Shown here in pieces: positions 43,292-52,296 of a DNA stretch of 64,000 nucleotides. The notes below the pieces were generated by a model, which saw only the letters and a list, made by a program, of their open reading frames with translations, was not told the DNA's origin and ran no database searches. Position 1 is the first letter of the stretch. Every line of letters starts with the position of its first letter. This DNA comes from Exiguobacterium sp. s193 (lineage in GTDB: Bacteria; Bacillota; Bacilli; Exiguobacteriales; Exiguobacteriaceae): assembly GCF_018618755.1 (NCBI RefSeq), contig NZ_JACSMR010000002.1:1-64000 (forward strand), read 5' to 3'. The position numbers were made by a program, and so were the translations under genes.

Positions 43292-45454
43292 TTAAAGTAT
43301 CGAAATCAGTTGATTTTCGGAACAGACTTGAAGGGAAAACTGTTTTTCAATCCCTTGATCAAACTGGACATCGAGGACGTCCCCTGTCAGGTGAAGCACC
43401 GTCCCTTGACCAAACGATTTATGGACGATTCGCATTTTTTCTTTAATGGGTAACAACGGGACATGAGGACGCATACTTGGACGGACCGATGTCCGTTGTT
43501 TTTTGCGTTCATCTTGATTTGGATTGAGAATCTTCCGGACATCGTTGACGAAAATCGATTCTTCCACGATTTTTGATTTGTAACGATACGAAATCAAATG
43601 CAATTCATGGCGTGCCCGTGTCATCCCGACGTAAAATAATCGGGCAGCTTCTTCCATTTCCTCGAGTTCTCCATCTTTAAACGATTTGATGTTATCCGAT
43701 GACGGTAAGACACCATTGATTAAATCAATCATGAAGACACGATTGAATTCAAGACCTTTAGCACTATGGAAAGTCGAGAGTGTTACGGCATTTTGATGTT
43801 TGTTTGATTTTGCATCGCGCATCAATTGTTCCAAATGAAGTATGCGTTCCTTGAACGAGAGGGCAGTCGGTAAATCGCTTGCGACGTTTTCAATCGTATT
43901 TAACATCTCCAGTAAATAATCGATGCTGAATCCTAAGCTGTCACTCATCTTCCGTAAATTTTTCTCATACCCGAGTTCATTGCGAATCAATGTCAGGGCA
44001 GCAGCAGGACGTGCCGTTTTCATGGACAGAAAAACGGACTTCATCGTTTTCAGTTGTTTTTTTTGATAAAACTTCATCTCAACATGTTGCAGCAATAAAT
44101 CAAAAGCATGGTCACCATTGCGTAATTCATACAGCCGTTGCAATTGGATTTTTGAGATATATCCGGCGAACTTCGTATGTATTTGTGCGAGTACATCGAT
44201 GTCAGAAGGATCCTCAGCAAATGCAATGAAATTGAGGATGTCTTTTAGGACCCAGTGACTAAAGAATTTATGGTCGACATCTTTAATATAAAAGGGAATA
44301 TTCGCTAGATCAAGTGCATTCATGATATTGATCGACGACGCATTGTTCCGGTAAAGAATTGCGGTTTCTTCAAAATTCGTCTCTTGCCGTAAGTGATGGA
44401 TGACGTAACGTGTCTGGTCTTCATAAGCGGCAAGTTGTTCGATTGTGATGGGTCGGACTGACGGGTTTTCTGTGAACATTTTTTTCGGGTGTCGTACTTT
44501 GTTGCGTTGAATGAACTGGTTCGCCGTTTCGACGATTTCCTTGGACGAACGATAATTTTGTTCCATATATAAGACGGTTGCGTCCGGATACGTATCCTTG
44601 AAGTGAATGATTTTTGAGACATCCGCTCCACGCCAACTGTACAGTGTTTGATCATCATCCGCGACAACACAAAGATTGTTGTGCGGGAGAGCCAATTTTT
44701 CAACAAGTTGATGTTGTACGAGTGAAGTGTCTTGACTCTCATCCGTCAAGATATATTCGAATCGGCGTTGATAGCTTGCGAGTAACGAAGCATGATCGGC
44801 AAGTATCGTATTCGCATACGTTAGCATGTCATCAAAATCCATCAAAGGATGAGAAGGGTCACGTAATTTGAACTGTTCGTAAGCGAGATAAATCTCTGTA
44901 AAATTTTTAATCGTCGTTTTTAACGTTCGGATATCCTGTTCGACGAGTAGACGGTTTTTGACGAAAGAAATCATGCGGAGTAACTCATCCATTTGATCTT
45001 CCGTGATGACGCTTCGGTTTATTTCCTGGAAAATACGTCGTAGTACCATTCTTTTATGCATCGGTTGGTTCGCTGTTTTTTCTAAAGCCCCTTCGATAAT
45101 TGTATATTGCAGCTGATTCATCGAGGCATAGTCCCGGACGACTTGAAAAGCGAAACTATGGATAGTAGAAAAAGAGGCGGTTTTTCCAATCAGATGATGG
45201 AACCAACCGTGAAACCGCTCAGCCATTTCGTGAGCGGCTGCCTTGCTGAATGTCAGCCCTAAAATCGCATGTGGGTTCACTTTTTTTTCTAAAATTAAAT
45301 AAGCAATCTTAAAGTTCAGTGTAGTCGTTTTACCTGATCCAGGAGAAGCAAGCAATAAGAGTGGACCTTCGTCATGTTCAATTGCGGCGCGTTGAACAGG
45401 GTTTAATGTTGTACCAGTCTCAAGCTCCATTCGTTTAAAAAAATCCTCGGACAT
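43292..45454 (-). CDS. UvrD/PcrA-type superfamily 1 helicase (YjcD-like)
   Basis: A 3'-5' DNA helicase of about 720 aa. Visible motifs are the Q motif LNPVQRAAI, Walker A LLLASPGSGKTTTL, Ia FSKAAAHEM, DEXX-type LTDESQDTS, DDDQTLYSWRGAD, the motif V/VI region TFHSAKGLEF and VGMTRARHEL, and a PcrA-like C-terminal Tudor-type end (VHKSFGQGTVLHL). It differs from housekeeping PcrA in spacing and resembles YjcD. The start ATG 45454 has GAGGTGA eight bases upstream; the earlier ATG at 45475 overlaps it. Confidence 0.88.
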   Translation of the reverse strand: MSEDFFKRMELETGTTLNPVQRAAIEHDEGPLLLLASPGSGKTTTLNFKIAYLILEKKVNPHAILGLTFSKAAAHEMAERFHGWFHHLIGKTASFSTIHSFAFQVVRDYASMNQLQYTIIEGALEKTANQPMHKRMVLRRIFQEINRSVITEDQMDELLRMISFVKNRLLVEQDIRTLKTTIKNFTEIYLAYEQFKLRDPSHPLMDFDDMLTYANTILADHASLLASYQRRFEYILTDESQDTSLVQHQLVEKLALPHNNLCVVADDDQTLYSWRGADVSKIIHFKDTYPDATVLYMEQNYRSSKEIVETANQFIQRNKVRHPKKMFTENPSVRPITIEQLAAYEDQTRYVIHHLRQETNFEETAILYRNNASSINIMNALDLANIPFYIKDVDHKFFSHWVLKDILNFIAFAEDPSDIDVLAQIHTKFAGYISKIQLQRLYELRNGDHAFDLLLQHVEMKFYQKKQLKTMKSVFLSMKTARPAAALTLIRNELGYEKNLRKMSDSLGFSIDYLLEMLNTIENVASDLPTALSFKERILHLEQLMRDAKSNKHQNAVTLSTFHSAKGLEFNRVFMIDLINGVLPSSDNIKSFKDGELEEMEEAARLFYVGMTRARHELHLISYRYKSKIVEESIFVNDVRKILNPNQDERKKQRTSVRPSMRPHVPLLPIKEKMRIVHKSFGQGTVLHLTGDVLDVQFDQGIEKQFSLQVCSENQLISIL

Positions 45455-45719
45455 GTCTTTCTTCACCTCTAACATCTGTAAACTCGATTTTCTTTCCCTA
45501 GTTTAGCATTTTCCTCTTCATAATTGATTAAGTAAAGAAAAGAAGTGGAATATAGATAAAAAGACTAAATGAACAATTTGAGAGAGTGAAACATATTGGT
45601 GGATACGTAAATCCTTTTTTTGAATAGGAATAAAATTAAAAACAGTGTAAAATGGAAATTGATGTAAGTTGAGTGATGTGAGTTACTCGCTTCGAATTAG
45701 ATGGAAGGCGGAAAAAAAC

Positions 45720-46217
45720 ATGTCTCAAATCAGATTATCCATGTACACGAACGAACATTATGAACAATGTGACGCATTCATCCTTCCGGAGGAACAAGTC
45801 CAGTTCACGACGTTTCCGACGCATGTCGTAACCGAAGCACTGGAGAATCCAGATAAATTTCCTGTCGTCATCAAAAAAGAGAACGACGTCGTGGGCTTTT
45901 TTATCCTCCATTTAAATCCACCAAAAACACATCGGACAGACGAGCAAAGTGTTTTACTACGCGCTTTTTCGATTGATGCGAGGCACCAAAAACAAGGGTA
46001 TGCGAAAGAGGCGATGTTGCAACTTCCGGAATTCGTCCATCATCACTTCCCGAAAGTGACAGCCATTACATTAGCCGTCAACAAAAAAAATATCGCCGCC
46101 AAATCGTTATATTTCAAAACGGGTTACGTCGATACGCTCCAATCTGTTATGGGACCGATTGGAGAGCAGCATATACTTGCCTTTAATTTACAAAAAGAAT
46201 CAGAGGTAGGACGGTGA
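45720..46217 (+). CDS. GNAT-family N-acetyltransferase
   Basis: A 165-aa acetyl-CoA-dependent acyltransferase. The acetyl-CoA-binding loop is ARHQKQGYAKEAM, and the late NKKNIAAKSLYFKTGY is the conserved motif B region. AAGGCGG lies 8 nt before ATG 45720; the extension back to 45669 lacks a site. The acceptor substrate is unknown. Confidence 0.85.
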   Translation: MSQIRLSMYTNEHYEQCDAFILPEEQVQFTTFPTHVVTEALENPDKFPVVIKKENDVVGFFILHLNPPKTHRTDEQSVLLRAFSIDARHQKQGYAKEAMLQLPEFVHHHFPKVTAITLAVNKKNIAAKSLYFKTGYVDTLQSVMGPIGEQHILAFNLQKESEVGR

Positions 46218-46274
46218 AAAAATAGTTTTCAACTAGGATAATCTTCAACCTGTAAAAGAACTTGTCTGAATGCT

Positions 46275-46310
46275 AAAACACCATGACTGCGATTAGTCAT
46301 GGTGTTTTTA
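46275..46310. terminator. Terminator between the GNAT and sucrose hydrolase genes
   Basis: AAAACACCATGACT-GCGATT-AGTCATGGTGTTTT forms a 14-bp perfect stem with A- and T-runs at both ends, between convergent genes. Confidence 0.92.
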
Positions 46311-46350
46311 TGCTGTAGGAGAAAATGTCTTATTTCTATCTAAGTTGTTC

Positions 46351-47814
46351 TCACAAAGAATAAATTGAAATAGAAGCAGTTAAAGCACCACTTAACATGA
46401 TGTCTTGACTCGTCGATTTAGGGAAGATACGGGCAGACGCTGTAGCTTCTCCATCATTCAAAAAGACTTCAATCGAGGAGCGGTCGACAAACAATCGAAG
46501 TTGATGAAGCGGTTGTGTTAACTGAACAGTCCGTGTCGTTCCGTAGTCTGTCGCAGGAACATCGACACCCGAACGACTACGATCAATCGTAAATCGTTGT
46601 GTCGCAGCGTCATAAGAAAGGGTTGTCGCTTCTTGGTTACTCGCTCGGATATTAAGAGTAAATTGATCTGTTTGGAGCGATACATTTGATAATTCCAATT
46701 CGAATATTTCTGCTTGAGCAAGTACGGTACTTTGAGTGAGTACTGTCTCTTGATCGTAGATCGTTTCTTTTCGGAGCTCCGTCAGTTCGCGCACCGGTTT
46801 TTGATGCAGGCGTCCGTCTTTAATCGTTAATTCACGTGGAAGTGTCAAGGCATGGGCCCAGTCGTACATGTCAGTTGGGTAAGAAATATCCGGTAATCCC
46901 ATCCATCCGACTAAAATTCGTCGGCCATCTGCTGCAAGGGTTGTTTGTGGCGCATAAAAATCAAAGCCAAAATCAAGTTCTAAAAATGTTTCATGGTGAT
47001 ACGTCAGTTGCGGCAAAATTAATTTTTCGCCAATCAAGTAACCTGACTGGAAAATATTTTGGTAGGCATCGCCTTCCGGAATAATCCCCTGTGGGCTGAA
47101 TAATAAAATACCATGTTCGTCTAATTCAAAATAATCCGGGCATTCCCACATATAACCGAAGTCGGGGTACTGTGTCGTCAATTCGCCAAGAAATGTCCAT
47201 GTCTCGGCATCAACGGATTGATAAAAAACGGCACATCCCGTCAAGTTCTCACGTTGCGCTCCGATGATGCAGTACCAGATACCAGAAGCATCTTGAAAAA
47301 CTTTCGGGTCACGGAAGTGTTCCGTGTAACCTGGGGGGACTGCCGGAATTGCCGGAGGTAAGTGTTTATCGATTCGACCATCTGACCGAAGATGACCTAC
47401 GATTTGACTTGGGTGGCGGACCCAGTCTTTATCCCGTTTGTTTCCTGTGTACATAACATGGACAGTATCATCTTTGACGAAGCCACTACCTGAATAAGCA
47501 CCGTGTGAGTCCGCATCATCATTCGGAATCAGGGCAGCACCCTCATCAAACCAGTGGACTAAATCTTTTGATGTCATGTGATACCAATATTTCAGTCCAT
47601 GGACAGGACCGAGTGGGAACCATTGATAAAATAAATGATAGGTTCCGTCATGATAAATAAAACCATTCGGATCGTTCAGGAGACCAGTCGGAGGCTGGAT
47701 GTGATAAGAAAAACGCCAAGGTGAGTTTCTGATTTCTTCCTTCATTGCTTGATAAACTTCCGGTGCGATATCTGAGAGGGGGCGATATCGTGCTTCGCGT
47801 GTCCACTGATTCAT
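46351..47814 (-). CDS. scrB: Sucrose-6-phosphate hydrolase (GH32)
   Basis: A cytosolic beta-fructofuranosidase of 487 aa. The GH32 signatures are all present: NDPNG with nucleophile D48, FRDP with D169, and ECPDYF with acid/base E224. A C-terminal beta-sandwich follows. There is no signal peptide, so it acts on imported sucrose or sucrose-6-phosphate. No sucrose PTS, permease, fructokinase or regulator is nearby, and it has its own promoter (47872-47900). Confidence 0.93.
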   Translation of the reverse strand: MNQWTREARYRPLSDIAPEVYQAMKEEIRNSPWRFSYHIQPPTGLLNDPNGFIYHDGTYHLFYQWFPLGPVHGLKYWYHMTSKDLVHWFDEGAALIPNDDADSHGAYSGSGFVKDDTVHVMYTGNKRDKDWVRHPSQIVGHLRSDGRIDKHLPPAIPAVPPGYTEHFRDPKVFQDASGIWYCIIGAQRENLTGCAVFYQSVDAETWTFLGELTTQYPDFGYMWECPDYFELDEHGILLFSPQGIIPEGDAYQNIFQSGYLIGEKLILPQLTYHHETFLELDFGFDFYAPQTTLAADGRRILVGWMGLPDISYPTDMYDWAHALTLPRELTIKDGRLHQKPVRELTELRKETIYDQETVLTQSTVLAQAEIFELELSNVSLQTDQFTLNIRASNQEATTLSYDAATQRFTIDRSRSGVDVPATDYGTTRTVQLTQPLHQLRLFVDRSSIEVFLNDGEATASARIFPKSTSQDIMLSGALTASISIYSL

Positions 47815-47871
47815 ACTGACAGCTCCTTATTTCTTCAATTTCTAATCTCTACTATACGCTTCTATCCGTTC

Positions 47872-47900
47872 ACATTACGGAGCGACGCTGGACTTGTCAA
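47872..47900 (-). promoter_or_regulatory. Candidate sigma-A promoter of scrB with palindrome at the -10
   Basis: On the minus strand TTGACA (47895-47900) and TAATGT (47872-47877) are 17 bp apart. The inverted repeat TCCGT-N7-ACGGA (about 47865-47881) spans the -10 and could be an operator. Confidence 0.55.
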
Positions 47901-47907
47901 TGCCTAG

Positions 47908-49497
47908 TCAACCATTAAAAGTTAGACGACCTTTCCCTTGTTTCTTAGAATCATACAGTGCGATGTCGGCACGGTGAATGACTTGCTCGACGGTTTCGTC
48001 AGGAAACCGAATTGCAATGCCGATACTTGCACCGATGTGAAGGGGGATCCGGTCGATGAGATAAGGACGTGAGAGAAGCGCGATCAGGTCTTCTCCATAT
48101 TGTTCGAGTCTATCGAATGCTAAAACATCATTCAGGACGATTAAAAATTCATCACCACCGAGACGAGTAACGATGCTGTTTGGTCGTTTCAGTTGATGTA
48201 AGCGTGCTGCGACTTCCTTGAGGACCAAGTCACCCGTTTGATGTCCGAATTGATCATTGATTGCTTTGAAGCCATCTAAATCGAGGTAGAAATAGACTTC
48301 AGGAGCATCATCGGATGAAATCATTTGTAAGTAATCAGTCAACCCATTTCGATTAGGTAAGCCCGTTAATGGATCAATAAGCGCTAACGATTCATAAGTC
48401 GTTCGTTCTTGTTCCGTATGTGAGAGTTGAGAAATGAGTTGGCGTAATGCAACGGAAAGCACGGTGATTTCCCGGATTCCTGTGTGTGGCGGTATCGTAA
48501 TGGAACGGTCGTGTTGCATTTGTTCGGCAGCAAACGTGATTTTTTGAAGCGGCTGTGTCATGAGTTTAGCGATAAACCAACCAATGATGGCAGTGACGAA
48601 AGAGGCGATTAACCCAGCGAAAAAAATATATTGCTTCAATAAGATGGCATCTTTGAAAGCAACCTCACTTGGTTGGCGAACGAGGATCGTCCAGCCGAGT
48701 CCATCATAATTTTTATAGCCTTGACTTTTCGTCGAACCGGTCAAATAAGTTTCGCCGTCAGGCCACTGGGCCACCTTGTAACCGTCTGCCATGTATTCGG
48801 GTGGAAGCTGTTTCCCGCGCCAATTGTCAGGACCAAGCAAAACGGTCCGTTGTTTTTCGCTGACGATGAAAAATTCTAAGCCATCGATTTGTTCTGTCGA
48901 ACTTTTAAAGCTTTGCTCGATTTCTTTCGCCCAGGTAAAACTTAGGTGTGCGGCGAGGATACCTGTCAGTTGACCATCCGTAAACAGGGGCGTACTGATG
49001 TCGACGAATTGTAATGGTTCGTTACTCGGATTAGGAAGTAATTTTGAAAGGAGTAAGGCGTCATGGACATCTCCGATGAAAGGATGTTCTTTGGCCTGTT
49101 GAAAGACAGGACGGGATTGAATCGATTGACCTTCTAAAATTTGTTTGGTTGATGCGCGGACTGTCCCCTCCGCATCTAATAAACCAATCCAAGAGAAATC
49201 AGGAATTTGTTGTTGGAGTTGCTCTAAAGTCGTACGGGTCACGGTGACGTCGTCCGATTGCTTGATTGTCGGTAACGTTCCAAGCAAATTGACTTCAGCT
49301 GTCCGCGACCACATGTAATGGTCAAGTTTATCTGATAATTGATAGGCTGTTGCGGACAAGGTCGTTCCGACTTCTTCTTTCAGTCGTTCAGTCGTTTGGT
49401 GACTAATAAAATATGTGAGGCATAAGGTCGTGATAAAAAAAAGTAACGCGATGAGTGTAGCGAGTAATACATCAAAACGAATTGATAACTTTTGCAT
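47908..49497 (-). CDS. Membrane diguanylate cyclase (Cache-HAMP-GGDEF)
   Basis: A membrane sensor that should make cyclic-di-GMP. The 529-aa protein has a helix at about 10-33, an extracellular Cache-type sensor (35-285, with TRASTKQILEGQSI-like and VDISTPLFTDGQLTG segments), a second helix near 290-312, a HAMP linker, and a GGDEF domain with intact LGGDEF (G447-F451). The Arg-x-x-Asp inhibitory site five residues before the GGDEF is absent. Neither a phosphodiesterase nor an effector gene is adjacent. Confidence 0.92.
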   Translation of the reverse strand: MQKLSIRFDVLLATLIALLFFITTLCLTYFISHQTTERLKEEVGTTLSATAYQLSDKLDHYMWSRTAEVNLLGTLPTIKQSDDVTVTRTTLEQLQQQIPDFSWIGLLDAEGTVRASTKQILEGQSIQSRPVFQQAKEHPFIGDVHDALLLSKLLPNPSNEPLQFVDISTPLFTDGQLTGILAAHLSFTWAKEIEQSFKSSTEQIDGLEFFIVSEKQRTVLLGPDNWRGKQLPPEYMADGYKVAQWPDGETYLTGSTKSQGYKNYDGLGWTILVRQPSEVAFKDAILLKQYIFFAGLIASFVTAIIGWFIAKLMTQPLQKITFAAEQMQHDRSITIPPHTGIREITVLSVALRQLISQLSHTEQERTTYESLALIDPLTGLPNRNGLTDYLQMISSDDAPEVYFYLDLDGFKAINDQFGHQTGDLVLKEVAARLHQLKRPNSIVTRLGGDEFLIVLNDVLAFDRLEQYGEDLIALLSRPYLIDRIPLHIGASIGIAIRFPDETVEQVIHRADIALYDSKKQGKGRLTFNG

Positions 49498-49562
49498 CGG
49501 TTAAGCTCCATTTCAATCATAAGTATCGAGTTATGTGTTTCAGTTATTTTACCATATCCAAG

Positions 49563-50027
49563 TCAGTCATCTTGCCGCTTGACGAAAACTTCGACAACTT
49601 GCTTTGTATTTGAAGTACTCATGCGTTCAAACGTAAAGCCGACACGTTCCCAAAAGAGGCGACCGATTGGATTGTTCGGGAGGACCGCTAATCGGATGAC
49701 AGGTTCATTTTTTAAGCAATGCTGATGAAATTCTTGATAGATCGCTGTCCCGATGCCTTGGTGATGATACCGGGCTACAACGATGAATAAACCAATCCAT
49801 GTCGAGTGATCGACCGGATGACGGGGTAAGTAATCGATGATGGCGATCGGTCCAGTTTCATCCCGATACATATAACTAATCGTCTCTGGGTTAAGAAATT
49901 CTTCCGTGAACGCTTGGCGCGTGAGTGGGAGCTTACGATTTTCTAAGCGGGCGTATGCTAAGTTTTCGTTAAAAATCGTTTGGACGTCATGAAAATCATC
50001 GGGTGAAATCTCTGAAAAACGCATCAT
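49563..50027 (-). CDS. GNAT-family N-acetyltransferase
   Basis: A 154-aa phosphinothricin/YncA-like acetyltransferase. YHHQGIGTAIYQEF is the acetyl-CoA loop, and NPIGRLFWERVGF the motif B region. ATG 50027 has AAAGGG eight bases upstream; the frame upstream of it shows no ribosome binding site. The substrate is unknown. Confidence 0.85.
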   Translation of the reverse strand: MMRFSEISPDDFHDVQTIFNENLAYARLENRKLPLTRQAFTEEFLNPETISYMYRDETGPIAIIDYLPRHPVDHSTWIGLFIVVARYHHQGIGTAIYQEFHQHCLKNEPVIRLAVLPNNPIGRLFWERVGFTFERMSTSNTKQVVEVFVKRQDD

Positions 50028-50183
50028 GTTGTCAACCCTTTCTTCTGCATAACCAATCATTTGAGTTACTTCTATTATACAAATAGTAGGTGGATATTGA
50101 TTACATAATTGTAAGAAAAGAAACTTTTCCTGAAACTTCCCGTACAATGTAAAGGTAGCGTCAAATATAAGGGGGCGAAAAAA

Positions 50184-51101
50184 TTGTTGAAGATCGAAAA
50201 CATCTCAAAACGACTAGGCAAAGACCAAATTTTAAAAAATGTCAGCTTCGAAGTGGCACCTGGAGAAGTCTTCGGCTTTTTAGGACCGAATGGTGCCGGG
50301 AAAACAACGACCATTCGAATCATTACAGGATTATTAGAACAAGACGAAGGAAAAGTTACGGTCAATGGGCACGATGTCGTCGAGGAACGTTCGAAAGCAC
50401 TGACACAAATCGGGGCAATCGTCGAGAATCCGGCATTTTATCCATACATGACAGGAAAACAAAACCTCGTCCATGCGAAAAATCTGATTCCCGGATTGGG
50501 TGACGTGGACTATGAAGCGCTCGCACGGCTTGTTGGTCTCGAAGGCAAGTTATCCAAAAAAGTCGGTGAGTATTCGCTCGGCATGAAACAACGTTTAGGG
50601 ATTGCGCGTGCGCTACTACATAATCCGCGTGTCCTTATTCTCGATGAACCGACGAATGGTCTTGATCCGGCCGGCATCGCAGAATTACGGGAGTATTTAC
50701 GGGCGATGGCACGTGACCAGAACATTGCGATTTTGATTTCGAGTCATATGTTAGGTGAGATGGAACAGATTAGTGATCGGTACGCAATCATCGATCAAGG
50801 TGTCATCAAATCGGTTGAATCCGTCCGTAATGAGACGGGGGCTAAAATCTCGATTCGTGTCTCAAAAGCAGCGACAGCAGAAGTGATCGAAGTGCTCAGA
50901 AATGCGAATTATCCGGCAGAACAATGGAACGACCAAATTATGATTACCGCACCTGAAGAAGAATGTCCTGCAATTGCGCGTCTGATCGTACCGATGGCTG
51001 ATTTGCATGAATTGACGATTAAACGGATGACGCTCGAAGAACAATTCTTAGAAATTACGAAAAAAGAGGGGGATTCACATGCTTTCGCTCATACAAAATG
51101 A
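50184..51101 (+). CDS. ABC transporter ATP-binding protein (BcrA-like)
   Basis: An ATPase of a small ABC-2 exporter, 305 aa, starting at TTG 50184 behind AAGGGGG. It has Walker A GPNGAGKTTT, the signature YSLGMKQR typical of bacitracin/lantibiotic-type exporters, and Walker B LILDEPTNGLDP. The C-terminal 80 residues form the extra domain of that class. The following permease gene overlaps by 23 nt. No two-component system is adjacent, so a resistance role is only a possibility. Confidence 0.9.
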   Translation: MLKIENISKRLGKDQILKNVSFEVAPGEVFGFLGPNGAGKTTTIRIITGLLEQDEGKVTVNGHDVVEERSKALTQIGAIVENPAFYPYMTGKQNLVHAKNLIPGLGDVDYEALARLVGLEGKLSKKVGEYSLGMKQRLGIARALLHNPRVLILDEPTNGLDPAGIAELREYLRAMARDQNIAILISSHMLGEMEQISDRYAIIDQGVIKSVESVRNETGAKISIRVSKAATAEVIEVLRNANYPAEQWNDQIMITAPEEECPAIARLIVPMADLHELTIKRMTLEEQFLEITKKEGDSHAFAHTK

Positions 51102-51822
51102 ATGGATGAAATGGTGGACGATGAAAAAGTCGAAAATCGTCTTAGCGATTTATGTCTTGATTGCAATCGGAATCGTCATTATTGCAAAGACGAATGACAT
51201 TGATTTTACACGAAGTGAATTTTATGATCTGACGTCAATTATCTTAATCACGTTACTCGGTATTATCACGATTGTTTTCACTGCTGAAGCAATCGGAAAT
51301 GAAGTCCGCTATGACACGATGAAACATTTATTGATGAGTCCGTATTCACGGATGACAATTTATTTCTCGAAATTAGTGTTTTCAATCTTGCTTATGTTAG
51401 GACAATTCCTGTTGATCGTCCTGATTTCATATGTGTTGTCGTTTACGTTCTCTGAAGCAGGAGATCCACTCGTCATGCGGGATACATGGTTGCTACTTGT
51501 CAGTCCAATCTTTACGATTTTCATGACGCTGTTCTTCTCACTGCTCTTCCGCTCAGTCGGAATGATCATCGGTTTTACGGTACTCGCACAGTTTTTCACG
51601 ACGATTGCCGGAAGCGTTCTGCTTGCGTTTAAACCAGGACTTGCGAAATGGATCGTCTTCATGCATCTCGATTGGTCGATGTATTTCGATCAGAGTTTGG
51701 AGGCACAGCTTGTTAATCCAATGGATACGACGTTGACATTCTCTGTCATTTTTGTGCTGGCCCACATTCTTGTGTTGCTCGGCGGTTCAATCTTAATCTT
51801 CCAAAAGAAATCGTATACGTAA
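51079..51822 (+). CDS. ABC-2 type transporter permease
   Basis: A 247-aa membrane subunit with six predicted helices, partner of the ATPase whose gene it overlaps by 23 nt. GAGGGGG inside the ATPase gene serves as ribosome binding site for ATG 51079. The substrate is not predictable. It is followed directly by a terminator hairpin. Confidence 0.88.
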   Translation: MLSLIQNEWMKWWTMKKSKIVLAIYVLIAIGIVIIAKTNDIDFTRSEFYDLTSIILITLLGIITIVFTAEAIGNEVRYDTMKHLLMSPYSRMTIYFSKLVFSILLMLGQFLLIVLISYVLSFTFSEAGDPLVMRDTWLLLVSPIFTIFMTLFFSLLFRSVGMIIGFTVLAQFFTTIAGSVLLAFKPGLAKWIVFMHLDWSMYFDQSLEAQLVNPMDTTLTFSVIFVLAHILVLLGGSILIFQKKSYT

Positions 51823-51825
51823 AAC

Positions 51826-51861
51826 ACAACCCGTCCCCACATTGTCGTGGGGACGGGTTGT
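51826..51861 (+). terminator. Terminator hairpin, left copy
   Basis: ACAACCCGTCCCCAC-ATTGTC-GTGGGGACGGGTTGT, a 15-bp stem right after the permease stop. It has no T-tract: the next bases (CAGACTGTAGACAA) are the end of a repeat element. A near-identical hairpin with TTTT is at 52258. Confidence 0.75.
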
Positions 51862-51866
51862 CAGAC

Positions 51867-52252
51867 TGTAGACAACGTGATATCGGGAGATCAAGCGTTT
51901 TTTTCGTTGCTTTCCTCGGGCGAGGCGCAAGCCGTTGCTCCTTGGTCCTAGCGGACAACGAGCAGGGTCTTGCCTGCCTCTGAAAGTGCGTTAAAAACGC
52001 ACTTTTCCCCGCAGGAGTCAACGAAATGTGACGCTTTTTAGGGAATACCGTGAGGGAAATCCAGGCATGCAGACGGCTTAGAGCGCAATCCGTCTCGAAT
52101 CGCTTTTAAAGCGAAAAGCAATCGATCGCGACCCTGCAGCTTTGCTGTAGGGGCGTGAGCGATTGCCGCTTTGAAGACGAGGCGAGACAGGTAAGCGAAA
52201 ACGGACTACTTCTCGATATCGCGTGTTCATGCTTCATAAGCGTTTGTCTACA
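51867..52252 (+). repeat. Interspersed repeat, copy A (full length, 386 bp)
   Basis: Bounded by the inverted 9-mers TGTAGACAA (51867-51875) and TTGTCTACA (52244-52252). Inside are several local palindromes: GTGCGTTAAAAACGCAC, a GCAGGGTCTTGCCTGC-like stem, CGCTTTTAAAGCG, and CTGCAGCTTTGCTGTAG. Open frames in it are short and have no ribosome binding sites. The structure suggests a non-autonomous mobile or RNA-level element rather than genes. Similar copies lie at 58.1 kb, 22.6 kb (inverted) and 16.6 kb (deleted). Confidence 0.85.
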
Positions 52253-52257
52253 CGCTC

Positions 52258-52296
52258 ACAACCCGTCCTCACATTGTCGTGGGGACGGGTTGTTTT
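52258..52296 (+). terminator. Terminator hairpin, right copy
   Basis: ACAACCCGTCCTCAC-ATTGTC-GTGGGGACGGGTTGT then TTTT. It differs from the left copy at one base, keeps the same loop, and abuts the stop codon of the next minus-strand gene. Confidence 0.75.

Noticed and set aside
43292..45454. Helicase as part of a defence or conjugation module
   Set aside because: It stands alone between mscL and a GNAT gene, has ordinary UvrD/PcrA motifs, and has no nuclease or other defence partner nearby.
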